This document shows positions 1 to 5,323 of a stretch of 5,323 nucleotides of DNA, piece by piece. This DNA comes from WHTF01 sp964482425 (GTDB lineage: Bacteria > Desulfobacterota > Binatia > UBA9968). Location: positions 1 through 5,323 of the forward strand of contig CAYZXN010000158.1 in assembly GCA_964482425.1 (NCBI GenBank). The letters run 5' to 3'. Under the pieces are notes generated by a model. It did not search any database. It had not been told where the DNA came from and worked only from the letters and a program-made list of their open reading frames with translations. The translations under genes were made by a program, and so were the position numbers. Positions within the stretch are counted from its first letter, which is position 1. Every line of letters starts with the position of its first letter.

Positions 1-66
1 ATTATCAGCGCGGAGCATCCGCCTCTAGAACCCGCCCGCCAGGCAAGCGAGTTCAGCCGCCGATGA
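1..66 (+). CDS. C-terminal tail of an upstream gene (partial, unidentified)
   Basis: Frame 1 is open from the left edge and stops at TGA 64-66, giving a 21-residue hydrophilic, arginine- and proline-containing tail that ends SRR. The stop overlaps the fdhE start in an ATGA junction (ATG 63-65, TGA 64-66). The same junction recurs between fdhE and the next gene, which supports a real gene end. The other plus-strand frames do not offer a better ending: frame 2 stops at 26-28, and frame 3 is the fdhE frame, which has no start codon before 63. In many bacteria fdhE follows genes for formate dehydrogenase subunits, so a subunit such as the cytochrome b gamma subunit is a reasonable guess. The tail itself is too short to identify. 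Confidence 0.42.
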   Translation: MISAEHPPLEPARQASEFSRR

Positions 67-938
67 CCGTAAACGAGTTCGAGGCTCTTGCGCGCGAGTA
101 CCCCGATTGGCAGCCGTGGCTTCTGGTGGTGGAGGCCGTCATGCGCGAAGCGGCGGATTCAAGCTGGGAAAGATCGGTTCCAGAGTCGGAATTTCAGGCA
201 ACCGATGTGCCGCGCTTAGCTGGAGTCACGATAACAGCGGATCTCGGTAAAATTCGCGGCTGGCAACAATCCCTGCTACAAACCGCCGCTCGAAGCGGCG
301 CGCCTAAATTTGTTCCGCTCAATGCATTGCAAAAAGAGGGCATTAACTCCGCGGCACTATTTGAAGCGGCGGTGTGTGAGAATAGCCCGGTGCTAAAGCA
401 AATGGCCGAGAACCTCGGTATCGATTCGGACCCGTTTTTAGCGGTTACGACATTAATCGCGGTGCCTTTTCTGCACGCCTGCAACCGGCGTTGGGAACCG
501 TTGCGGGTAGCGGGGTGGAGGGCAGGCTATTGTCCCACATGCGGCGCCTGGCCTGCCTTTGCCGAAACGCGCGGTATAGAAAGGAGCCGGTACTTGCGCT
601 GTGGCCGTTGCGGCGCCGAGTGGCAGGCGCATGCGCTGTTTTGTTCGTTTTGCGGCAACAGCGACCATAAAGAACTTGGATCGCTCGTGCCGGAAAAGTT
701 TGGTTCTGCGCGGGCCATCGATACCTGTAACCGCTGTCGTGGCTACCTCAAGACATTCACCAAGCTGCAAGGCAGCGCTGCCACCAAGATCATGTTGGAT
801 GATCTCGCGAGCGTCGACTTAGACATTGCGGCGCTGGAGCAAGGCTTTAAACGGCCGGTCGGTCCCGGTTACGCATTGAATAGTAAAGTCGTAGCCAAGC
901 CGGGTTTGGGCGAGCGGATATTTGGTCGAAATGTATGA
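63..938 (+). CDS. fdhE: Formate dehydrogenase accessory protein FdhE
   Basis: FdhE is a cytoplasmic maturation factor needed for active respiratory formate dehydrogenase. In E. coli it binds the catalytic subunits FdnG and FdoG and is an iron-binding, rubredoxin-like protein. This protein has 291 residues, against about 309 in E. coli. An N-terminal helical half (about 1-145) precedes a cysteine-rich half with four CxxC pairs: C157/C160, C180/C183, C194/C197 and C222/C225. All eight cysteines are present. After them comes the family-typical tail with a DLAS..LD..A...GF.RP pattern at about 247-265. ATG 63 is the first usable start, because the open frame before it contains no ATG, GTG or TTG. 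No clear ribosome binding site is visible, and the ATGA overlap with the preceding frame suggests translational coupling. The stop overlaps the next gene by four bases. The catalytic subunits are not in the window. Identification is firm at family level. Confidence 0.95.
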   Translation: MTVNEFEALAREYPDWQPWLLVVEAVMREAADSSWERSVPESEFQATDVPRLAGVTITADLGKIRGWQQSLLQTAARSGAPKFVPLNALQKEGINSAALFEAAVCENSPVLKQMAENLGIDSDPFLAVTTLIAVPFLHACNRRWEPLRVAGWRAGYCPTCGAWPAFAETRGIERSRYLRCGRCGAEWQAHALFCSFCGNSDHKELGSLVPEKFGSARAIDTCNRCRGYLKTFTKLQGSAATKIMLDDLASVDLDIAALEQGFKRPVGPGYALNSKVVAKPGLGERIFGRNV

Positions 939-1327
939 GTCAATCAACCCTTCGTCCCGCCGCCGTGTGCAAAGCGTTACTGGCCGCGCTAGAGGCCTCG
1001 GAAGGACGGCGACGCAAGCGCAAAAGGGACCAAACCCCTGACGACATCGGCTTGACATTCAAACGGGAGCTGCTCGAACAAGCCGTCAGCGATGACCCGG
1101 AGCCGGAAGCCTTCGAAGAATGGCTGCTCAACTACACCGCTATCCATGACTCGGCGGGCGGGATCTTTGCGATGGCCCGAGCCGTGTTTGAAGAATGGCG
1201 CCTTAGTCATTCGATGGATGAATTTAAATCCTGGCTCGAACAGGGCGCGCCATCAGATGATGCCAAGGAAGGAACTTCGTCCCCGGCAAAAAACCCACAA
1301 CACGATTGTGAAAAAGGACGTCCCTGA
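935..1327 (+). CDS. Uncharacterised 130-residue protein encoded directly after fdhE
   Basis: I do not recognise a named domain. The protein is soluble, with no signal peptide or membrane segment. It starts with a short helical stretch (about 8-23), followed by a strongly basic patch RRRKRKR at 25-31. The middle is acidic and helix-prone with several tryptophans (about 36-102, including EEWLL and FEEWRL repeats of similar flavour at 61-65 and 85-90). The C-terminal tail (about 104-130) is polar and probably disordered. The start is set by an ATGA overlap with fdhE (ATG 935-937, fdhE stop 936-938), so translation is probably coupled. Its stop TGA 1325-1327 touches the next gene. The tight coupling argues that it is a real gene with a role in formate dehydrogenase assembly or regulation, but that role is inferred from position only. 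The basic patch could bind nucleic acid or a negatively charged partner. Confidence 0.8.
   Translation: MSQSTLRPAAVCKALLAALEASEGRRRKRKRDQTPDDIGLTFKRELLEQAVSDDPEPEAFEEWLLNYTAIHDSAGGIFAMARAVFEEWRLSHSMDEFKSWLEQGAPSDDAKEGTSSPAKNPQHDCEKGRP
1314..1318 (+). promoter_or_regulatory. Ribosome binding site supporting a TTG start
   Basis: AAGGA lies 9 bases before TTG 1328, inside the last codons of the preceding gene. It is the best Shine-Dalgarno match in this operon. It supports TTG 1328 as the start of the PsiE-family gene over the later in-frame GTG at 1394, which would remove the cytoplasmic segment before the first membrane helix. Confidence 0.6.
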
Positions 1328-1810
1328 TTGCCAAAAGCCCCACCTCCAGACCTGCGCGAAAAAATCTCCAGCGTCTTTACCCGTGTCGAGGATGTGACAT
1401 ACGTCGGGCTTGCCGTATTGCTGGCGGTCAGCGCCGTGTTTCTTCTCATCTCGGCGGCCTGGTCTTTAATCGAAGGTCTTTCATCCTCCGGTCCGGCAAA
1501 AGAGCTCACGGTCGATGTGCTCGATCAGATTCTTCTGGTGTTAATGATCATCGAGATCCTTTCTACCGTGCAGGTATCGTTTCGCGAGCATGTATTGACA
1601 CCGGAACCGTTCTTGGTGGTCGGCCTGATAGCCGCCATCCGCCGCATTCTCATCATCACAGCCGAATTCTCCAATCCTTCCGATATCGTCGAAGCCGCAT
1701 TTCGTAACGCGATGTTGGAACTGGGCTTGTTGACGGTTCTGATCTTTTCGCTGGTCTTTTCTCTGTACTTCCTGAAAAAGAACCGGCCGGCCAGCGTCGA
1801 ACGCGAGTGA
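1328..1810 (+). CDS. PsiE-family integral membrane protein
   Basis: The 160-residue protein resembles the phosphate-starvation-inducible PsiE family, small inner-membrane proteins of unknown biochemical function. Four hydrophobic segments are visible at about 25-48, 63-83, 95-112 and 129-149. The third region carries the EPFLVVGLIAAIRRILIITAE stretch (93-113), with the paired arginines and the E-P motif typical of the family. The N-terminus (1-24) is amphipathic and charged. The C-terminus is basic and then acidic, and probably cytoplasmic. The start is TTG 1328, directly after the TGA of the preceding gene and in the same frame, with AAGGA 9 bases upstream. Membership of the fdhE run suggests a job in or near the membrane with a formate-oxidising complex. 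That is inference. No phosphate-regulation site is visible, so control by phosphate should not be assumed. Confidence 0.85.
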   Translation: MPKAPPPDLREKISSVFTRVEDVTYVGLAVLLAVSAVFLLISAAWSLIEGLSSSGPAKELTVDVLDQILLVLMIIEILSTVQVSFREHVLTPEPFLVVGLIAAIRRILIITAEFSNPSDIVEAAFRNAMLELGLLTVLIFSLVFSLYFLKKNRPASVERE

Positions 1811-1820
1811 CCGTTCGGAC
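1796..1820 (+). terminator. Bulged hairpin at the end of the PsiE-family gene (weak terminator candidate)
   Basis: GTCGAACG (1796-1803) pairs with CGTTCGGAC (1812-1820), giving eight base pairs with one bulged G and an eight-base loop. It spans the stop codon at 1808-1810. Only two T residues follow, so it is not a classical intrinsic terminator. It could mark the operon's 3' end or protect the transcript. Confidence 0.25.
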
Positions 1821-1831
1821 TTACCAGAGCA

Positions 1832-1847
1832 AGCGCCTGCAGACGCT
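1832..1847. repeat. 16-base imperfect palindrome upstream of the E2 gene
   Basis: AGCGcCTGCAGaCGCT is symmetric apart from one mismatched pair. It lies in the 176-base gap about 140 bases before the E2 start, a possible location for a regulator site. No convincing -35/-10 promoter pair stands out in this gap, so an operator role is only a possibility. Confidence 0.25.
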
Positions 1848-1986
1848 CGCGCCAATCTTGTTCACAAACGCAAATTCAGATAGATAGTCTGCCCAGCAAA
1901 CCGCAACGCTGGAGCTAAACGAAACATTCGATCCGAAGGTCTCGCAAAACTATCGGCTGTCTAGGTAGTAGTATGAGCCAGGTATT

Positions 1987-3186
1987 ATGCCAACCAATGT
2001 GATTATGCCCGCGCTCGGTGTCGTGCAGGAAAGAGGCACGCTGATCAACTGGCTCAAAGCCGAAGGCCAGACGGTGAGCAAAGGCGAGCCGCTGATGGAG
2101 GTCGAGACCGACAAGGCGACGGTCGAAATCGAAGCGCCGGCTTCGGGAATATTGGCCCGCGTCAACGCCGCTAAAGGCGATGAAGTTCCGGTGGGTCAAA
2201 CCATTGCGCTGATTTTGGCGCCCGGCGAAACTGCACCGGAAGAAGCGACTAGGCCAGAGCTTGCTTCTTCATCTGAGACTTCCAAACCCGCTTCTGCCGA
2301 AGTTAAGCCCGAGAGTCCAATTAGAATCGCGAGTCCGATGCCGCGAGTGCCAGGCTCGCGCGTTTTAGCCTCACCCGCTGCCAGGAGAATCGCGCGAGAA
2401 GAAGGCATCGATATCGCAAGATTAAACGGCAGCGGGCCGGAGGGAAGCGTGCTGGCAGCGGACGTGTGGCGCGCCAGGGAGGGCCAAGCGCCTCAGCGCG
2501 ACAGACTTCAACAACCCGCCCGGCTCGTGCGGCTGAGCCCGATGCGTCGAATCGTCGGCGAGCGCATGACGCACAGCAAACAAACCGCGCCGCACTTTTA
2601 TATCAGCATGGACATCGACATGACGGGCATCGCTGGAATGAGAACCAAGTGGAGGGAGAGGGGAGATCTAGCAGTTCCTTCAATCAACGATTTCATTTTG
2701 AGCGCCTGCGCGCGCGCCTTAAGAGAGTTCCCGTCCCTAAACGCGAGATTTACCCAGCAAGGAATTGAACTTCTCGCCGATATCAACATCGGCATGGCGG
2801 TCGCTCTAGAAGAAGGTCTCGTCGTACCTGTCATCCGCAACGCTGACCGGCTTAGCCTGGCCGATCTCGCTCAGAAGACCCGGCAGTTAATTGATAAGGC
2901 GCAAAACAGAAAGCTTTTCCCGAGCGATTACGAAGGCGGAACTTTCACGATTTCCAATCTCGGCATGCTGGGGGTCGATAATTTCACAGCGATCATCAAC
3001 CCGCCGCAGTGTGCGATCCTGGCCGTTGGCCGAGTCGCGCCGCGCGTGGTTGCCGACGAAGTCGGCATTGCCGTTCGGTCGCTCATGACGGCCACTCTAT
3101 CGGCCGATCATCGCGTCACGGACGGGGTTATCGCGGCGAGATTCCTGTCGGCGTTCAAGAGCTCGTTGGAAACAGCGGACTCTTAG
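1987..3186 (+). CDS. pdhC: Dihydrolipoamide acyltransferase (E2), pyruvate dehydrogenase type
   Basis: This is the core enzyme of a 2-oxoacid dehydrogenase complex. It transfers the acyl group from its lipoyl arm to coenzyme A, yielding acetyl-CoA if the substrate is pyruvate. The 399-residue protein has three recognisable parts. A single lipoyl domain (about 2-77) has the lipoylated lysine K43 in ETDKA. After a linker rich in Ala, Pro, Glu and Ser (about 80-122) comes a peripheral subunit-binding domain (about 126-160; LASPAARRIA, then GSGPEGSVLAADV). The catalytic domain (about 180-396) has FTISNLGM (320-327) and the active-site HRVTDG with H375 and D379. Nothing is missing. ATG 1987 begins exactly where lipoyl domains begin; only a weak AGG lies 4 bases before it. 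No E1 or E3 gene is adjacent, so its partners are encoded elsewhere. The catalytic motifs fit pyruvate best, but an acetoin or branched-chain substrate cannot be excluded; pdhC is therefore the most likely symbol, not a certain one. Confidence 0.92.
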   Translation: MPTNVIMPALGVVQERGTLINWLKAEGQTVSKGEPLMEVETDKATVEIEAPASGILARVNAAKGDEVPVGQTIALILAPGETAPEEATRPELASSSETSKPASAEVKPESPIRIASPMPRVPGSRVLASPAARRIAREEGIDIARLNGSGPEGSVLAADVWRAREGQAPQRDRLQQPARLVRLSPMRRIVGERMTHSKQTAPHFYISMDIDMTGIAGMRTKWRERGDLAVPSINDFILSACARALREFPSLNARFTQQGIELLADINIGMAVALEEGLVVPVIRNADRLSLADLAQKTRQLIDKAQNRKLFPSDYEGGTFTISNLGMLGVDNFTAIINPPQCAILAVGRVAPRVVADEVGIAVRSLMTATLSADHRVTDGVIAARFLSAFKSSLETADS

Positions 3187-3269
3187 TTCAGCCTTTGCCT
3201 CTGCGTCACTCCGAAGCTTGCCTCTCGTTCCCTCGCGTCCTGTCAATCTGCAATGTGTTAAAGCGGCGA

Positions 3270-4211
3270 TTATGAGCCGGTGGCTATGTGCGACTGGTGA
3301 TTCTGCAGATACCATGACGCGATCGCCTCCCGGCTGGCGAACCAGACGTCCTTGTGCGCGGCGGCGTATTCGATGAACTCGCGCAGCGCGCGAACGCGAA
3401 ACGGCTGACCCATAACATGCGGGTGTATTCCGAAATTCATGATCCGGCCGCTCTCCGCGCTTTCTTCATAGAGCTCGTCGAAGCACATTTTCAGGGTCTC
3501 GAGGCCGGCAGACGTCGACATCCCGCCGCGCGCGAACAGGTTGAAATCGTTGACATCGTTCGAATAGGGCACGCACACGATCGGTCCATGCCGGGTCTGG
3601 ATGAGATACGGCTGGTCGTCGTTTAGGTAATCGCAATAAGCGATCAGCCCGAACTCCTTGAGGAAGACCGGCGTATGCGGCGTGCCGCGGATCGCCGAAG
3701 AGAGCCATGCCTTGGCCGGACGTCCGACGACTTTGCGGTATATTTCCAGCGTGCGCTCAATGACCGCGCGCTCCTGATCCGGATTATCCGCATAATAGCT
3801 AAGCAGATCGTTTTGCGCCCAGTTGTGCGGCACCAACTCCCAGCCGCGCTCGTTAACCGCATCGACGATGCGCCGGCGCTCTGTCATCGTTAGCCCATTG
3901 ATCGTGCACGACGGTTTGATGCCGGTCTTGTCGCATGCGTCAATCAAGCGCCAGACGCCAACCCGCTGGCCGTACTCGCGCCACGTCCAGTTTGCGGTAT
4001 CCCAGACATTGCCCGGCAACGCGTGCGGGATCGTCATCGGTCCACCGGTAAACAGCGGCTCTTTCTGGTCCGGGCGGAGTTTCTCCCAATACTCGATGTT
4101 GATCGTCAGGATGACTGCCAAGCGCGCACCGTTGGGAAAGCGCAGTGGCAGGCGATCGGGCAGCGCGACATATTTATACGATGAAGGTAGTTCTTTGTCG
4201 CTCATGGGCAT
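3270..4211 (-). CDS. PuuE-like polysaccharide deacetylase / allantoinase family protein
   Basis: The 313-residue protein has a NodB-type TIM-barrel-like deacetylase fold. Members hydrolyse N-acyl or amide bonds in sugars or, in the PuuE branch, the allantoin ring. It looks cytoplasmic, with no signal peptide. The usual TFDDG motif is replaced by TINIEYW (36-42), as in the PuuE branch. The second motif keeps one histidine (H129, VPHNWAQND) but lacks the second histidine of the HxxxH metal site. NDDQPY (197-202) and the late HPHVMGQPFR (263-272) also match PuuE-like proteins. These changes suggest a metal-poor or metal-independent enzyme, as reported for PuuE. No uricase, ureidoglycolate or sugar genes are nearby, so the substrate is unknown. 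There are two candidate starts: ATG 4211 and, two codons later, ATG 4205. A GAG 6 bases before ATG 4205 is better spaced, so 4205 may be the real one. The gene converges on the E2 gene. Confidence 0.9.
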   Translation of the reverse strand: MPMSDKELPSSYKYVALPDRLPLRFPNGARLAVILTINIEYWEKLRPDQKEPLFTGGPMTIPHALPGNVWDTANWTWREYGQRVGVWRLIDACDKTGIKPSCTINGLTMTERRRIVDAVNERGWELVPHNWAQNDLLSYYADNPDQERAVIERTLEIYRKVVGRPAKAWLSSAIRGTPHTPVFLKEFGLIAYCDYLNDDQPYLIQTRHGPIVCVPYSNDVNDFNLFARGGMSTSAGLETLKMCFDELYEESAESGRIMNFGIHPHVMGQPFRVRALREFIEYAAAHKDVWFASREAIASWYLQNHQSHIATGS

Positions 4212-4308
4212 CTCGAATAAGGGATTACTGTGTTAGCACGGTGGCTCGTCTCGGTGACCGTAAATCACGCGATCATGTTCCAGTTGCGGAATGTCTCCGT
4301 AGCATTGC

Positions 4309-4338
4309 GGCATGGCCCGCGAGTTTTCTCGCGATGCC
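4309..4338. repeat. Bulged GC-rich hairpin in the gap before the deacetylase gene
   Basis: GGCAT (4309-4313) pairs with ATGCC (4334-4338), and CGCGAG (4318-4323) pairs exactly with CTCGCG (4328-4333) around a TTTT loop. Four unpaired bases, GGCC (4314-4317), sit on one side. No T-run follows on either strand, so it is not a standard terminator. It lies about 100 bases upstream of the minus-strand deacetylase start and could be a leader RNA fold if transcription starts farther upstream. Confidence 0.4.
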
Positions 4339-4399
4339 CGAGTGTTCTTACAGCGAATGGTGGTACTGGATTGGCCGACTTTTACCACACGAGCCATGC

Positions 4400-4452
4400 T
4401 TTGCAAATTGAACTGGACCTGCAAAAAAATCTTTCTCGGGGCAATTTGCAAA
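4400..4452. repeat. 11-base perfect inverted repeat built on TTTGCAAA
   Basis: TTTGCAAATTG (4400-4410) and CAATTTGCAAA (4442-4452) are exact reverse complements separated by 31 bases. Each arm also contains the self-complementary octamer TTTGCAAA (4400-4407 and 4445-4452), so the octamer recurs 45 bases apart. The spacer holds seven consecutive A residues (4423-4429). The element sits in the non-coding gap between two minus-strand genes, about 190-240 bases upstream of the deacetylase start. A paired binding site for a dimeric regulator is a reasonable reading. A long-loop stem in the 3' end of the upstream transcript is an alternative. Confidence 0.45.
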
Positions 4453-4463
4453 CCACTGCCTGC

Positions 4464-4480
4464 CGGCCTGACGATGGCCG
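4464..4480 (-). terminator. Short GC hairpin after the YdjM-family gene (weak terminator candidate)
   Basis: CGGCC and GGCCG flank a seven-base loop, beginning 9 bases after the minus-strand TAA at 4490-4492. The stem has only five pairs and no T-run follows directly. Seven T residues on the minus strand occur about 35 bases later (4423-4429). Position favours a transcript end, but the structure is weak. Confidence 0.22.
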
Positions 4481-4489
4481 CACTCTTTG

Positions 4490-5323
4490 TTAGTCAGGAA
4501 TCGCCTCAAGAAAATCGGTGCCATCGCCATCATCGGTAAGCTGGTACGCTTGCCAGGATGCGCTCACATCCTGGCGGCAAACACCGTAGCGGAACGGCAT
4601 CGTCCGTCCGGTAATCGCAAAGCGCAGATCATAGAACCAAACACATGTGGGCGCCGGTCCCTGGTCTATCCGGTAGACGGCGGGAAACATCGCGAAGTCA
4701 CGATAACGCGCTAGGACATCCGCTCTCCACGCTTCTCGTGCAAGTTCTACATCGGATTGGCTGGCTCCATAACGCGCCACCCGCTGCCACTGCGCGTCTT
4801 TGACAGGCCTATAGCCGGCGCTCAAGGTCCGGAACCACGATGCATCGGCCGGCGGTTCTTCCGCCTCCGCACGCAGCAAGTTGATGTATGTGAAGTGATA
4901 GCCTTGCGGCTGCTGTACCACGACCATCCAGTTGAACGGCGATAGAGGCTGCGGAAGCGCGTGCGCCCGCGCCGGTTCGAGGCTGTGTGCCGCGATATAC
5001 GCTTTGCCCGCCTCGACGGCACGTCCGTGCAGGATCGCCTGAAAACCGACATAGCTGGCAAGCACGCCTAGGCCAATTACCGCCGCGAGGCGCGTATTTT
5101 TCCAGATCGTCGAGGCAATGAGCCCGGCAACGAGAATAGAAGTGAAATACGGATCGATAATGAAGGTCGTCGGAATCTGCGTGCGCCACATTGAAAGCGG
5201 CGCCAGGACCATGGTGCCGAAAGCGGTGATCACGTCCCCGGCAATGTGGATGGCGATACCGAGCATGCAGACGCCGACGAACGCCTTCCACGAATATTGC
5301 CGCCGCATGACTAGCGTAAGTAG
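4490..5323 (-). CDS. YdjM-family membrane-bound putative metal-dependent hydrolase (5' end outside window)
   Basis: This is an inner-membrane protein of the YdjM/DUF457-like family, annotated as metal-dependent hydrolases; the substrate is not known. Counting from Met at 5308, hydrophobic segments lie at about 8-26, 52-68 and 73-95. The first contains H21 and D25 in HIAGDVITAFGT, the family's conserved histidine/aspartate motif, and FIIDPYFTS follows at 49-57. The rest (about 100-272) is a soluble domain rich in aromatic residues. The frame stays open for five more codons (LLTLV) upstream of Met 5308 to the window edge. Family members normally carry another membrane segment and an HRG..TH-type motif before the HIAGD region. 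The true start is therefore probably to the right of the window, and 5308 is an internal methionine. The stop is TAA at 4490-4492. No functional link to the deacetylase downstream is evident. Confidence 0.85.
   Translation of the reverse strand, partial: LLTLVMRRQYSWKAFVGVCMLGIAIHIAGDVITAFGTMVLAPLSMWRTQIPTTFIIDPYFTSILVAGLIASTIWKNTRLAAVIGLGVLASYVGFQAILHGRAVEAGKAYIAAHSLEPARAHALPQPLSPFNWMVVVQQPQGYHFTYINLLRAEAEEPPADASWFRTLSAGYRPVKDAQWQRVARYGASQSDVELAREAWRADVLARYRDFAMFPAVYRIDQGPAPTCVWFYDLRFAITGRTMPFRYGVCRQDVSASWQAYQLTDDGDGTDFLEAIPD

Noticed and set aside
771..782. A perfect 12-base palindrome, GGCAGCGCTGCC, within fdhE.
   Set aside because: It sits inside coding sequence just after the last CxxC pair, where GC-rich symmetric words are common, and no neighbouring feature gives it a role.
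1325..1327. The in-frame TGA beside a formate dehydrogenase-linked gene as a possible selenocysteine codon.
   Set aside because: Formate dehydrogenase catalytic subunits can be selenoproteins, but nothing here is such a subunit. No convincing insertion hairpin follows, and a good ribosome binding site serves the TTG right after the stop.
3187..3269. The 83-base gap between the converging E2 and deacetylase genes, searched for a shared bidirectional terminator.
   Set aside because: I found no GC-rich stem followed by a T-run on either strand, so no terminator is called.
3354..3626. A 90-codon plus-strand open frame inside the deacetylase gene.
   Set aside because: It lies wholly opposite a well-supported gene with clear family motifs and shows no domain of its own; it is a reading-frame shadow.
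4230..4493. An 87-codon plus-strand open frame that starts with GTG 4230, has AAGGG six bases upstream, and fills most of the 278-base gap.
   Set aside because: Its composition is unlike a folded protein (many Arg, His and scattered Cys), it contains the hairpin and inverted repeat, and it matches no family I know. Other frames over the same stretch are open as well, so the frame is probably chance.
4809..5291. A 160-codon minus-strand open frame overlapping the YdjM-family gene.
   Set aside because: It is an out-of-frame shadow with Arg-, His- and Cys-rich composition, while the 4490-5323 frame carries membrane segments and the conserved motif.

Overview
The window reads as an ordinary stretch of chromosome from a Gram-negative bacterium, most likely a proteobacterium. 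This is an inference from the FdhE-type formate dehydrogenase accessory protein, the PsiE-family and YdjM-family membrane proteins, moderately high GC and tight ATGA gene junctions. A betaproteobacterium would fit, but the sequence alone does not prove it. There are five substantial protein-coding genes, two of them on the minus strand, plus the last codons of a possible upstream gene. I see no tRNA, rRNA, CRISPR array, transposase or phage gene.

Left part (1-1810, plus strand): a compact operon-like run. The 21-codon tail of an upstream reading frame ends in an ATGA overlap with fdhE, which encodes a formate dehydrogenase maturation protein with four CxxC motifs. fdhE overlaps by ATGA a 130-residue protein of unknown function. 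That gene abuts, in the same frame (TGA directly followed by TTG), a gene for a four-helix PsiE-family membrane protein. The arrangement suggests co-translation. By inference, this is the 3' end of a formate dehydrogenase gene cluster whose structural subunits lie to the left of the window.

Middle (1811-3269): a 176-base gap holds a bulged hairpin at the psiE-like stop and a 16-base imperfect palindrome. It leads into a 399-residue dihydrolipoamide acyltransferase (E2), with lipoyl, E1/E3-binding and catalytic domains all intact. No E1 or E3 gene is next to it. It converges on the next gene across an 83-base gap with no clear terminator hairpin.

Right part (3270-5323, minus strand): a 313-residue PuuE-like polysaccharide deacetylase/allantoinase homologue with altered metal-binding motifs, then a 278-base gap, then a YdjM-family membrane-bound putative metal-dependent hydrolase. 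The reading frame of the last gene stays open to the right edge, so its N-terminus is missing here. The 278-base gap has no convincing gene. It does have the most distinctive non-coding structure in the window: an exact 11-base inverted repeat whose arms each contain the palindrome TTTGCAAA, and a bulged GC-rich hairpin.

I do not see a strong case for a wholly new system. The parts most worth a second look are the fdhE-linked unknown protein with its PsiE partner, and the structured gap upstream of the deacetylase.
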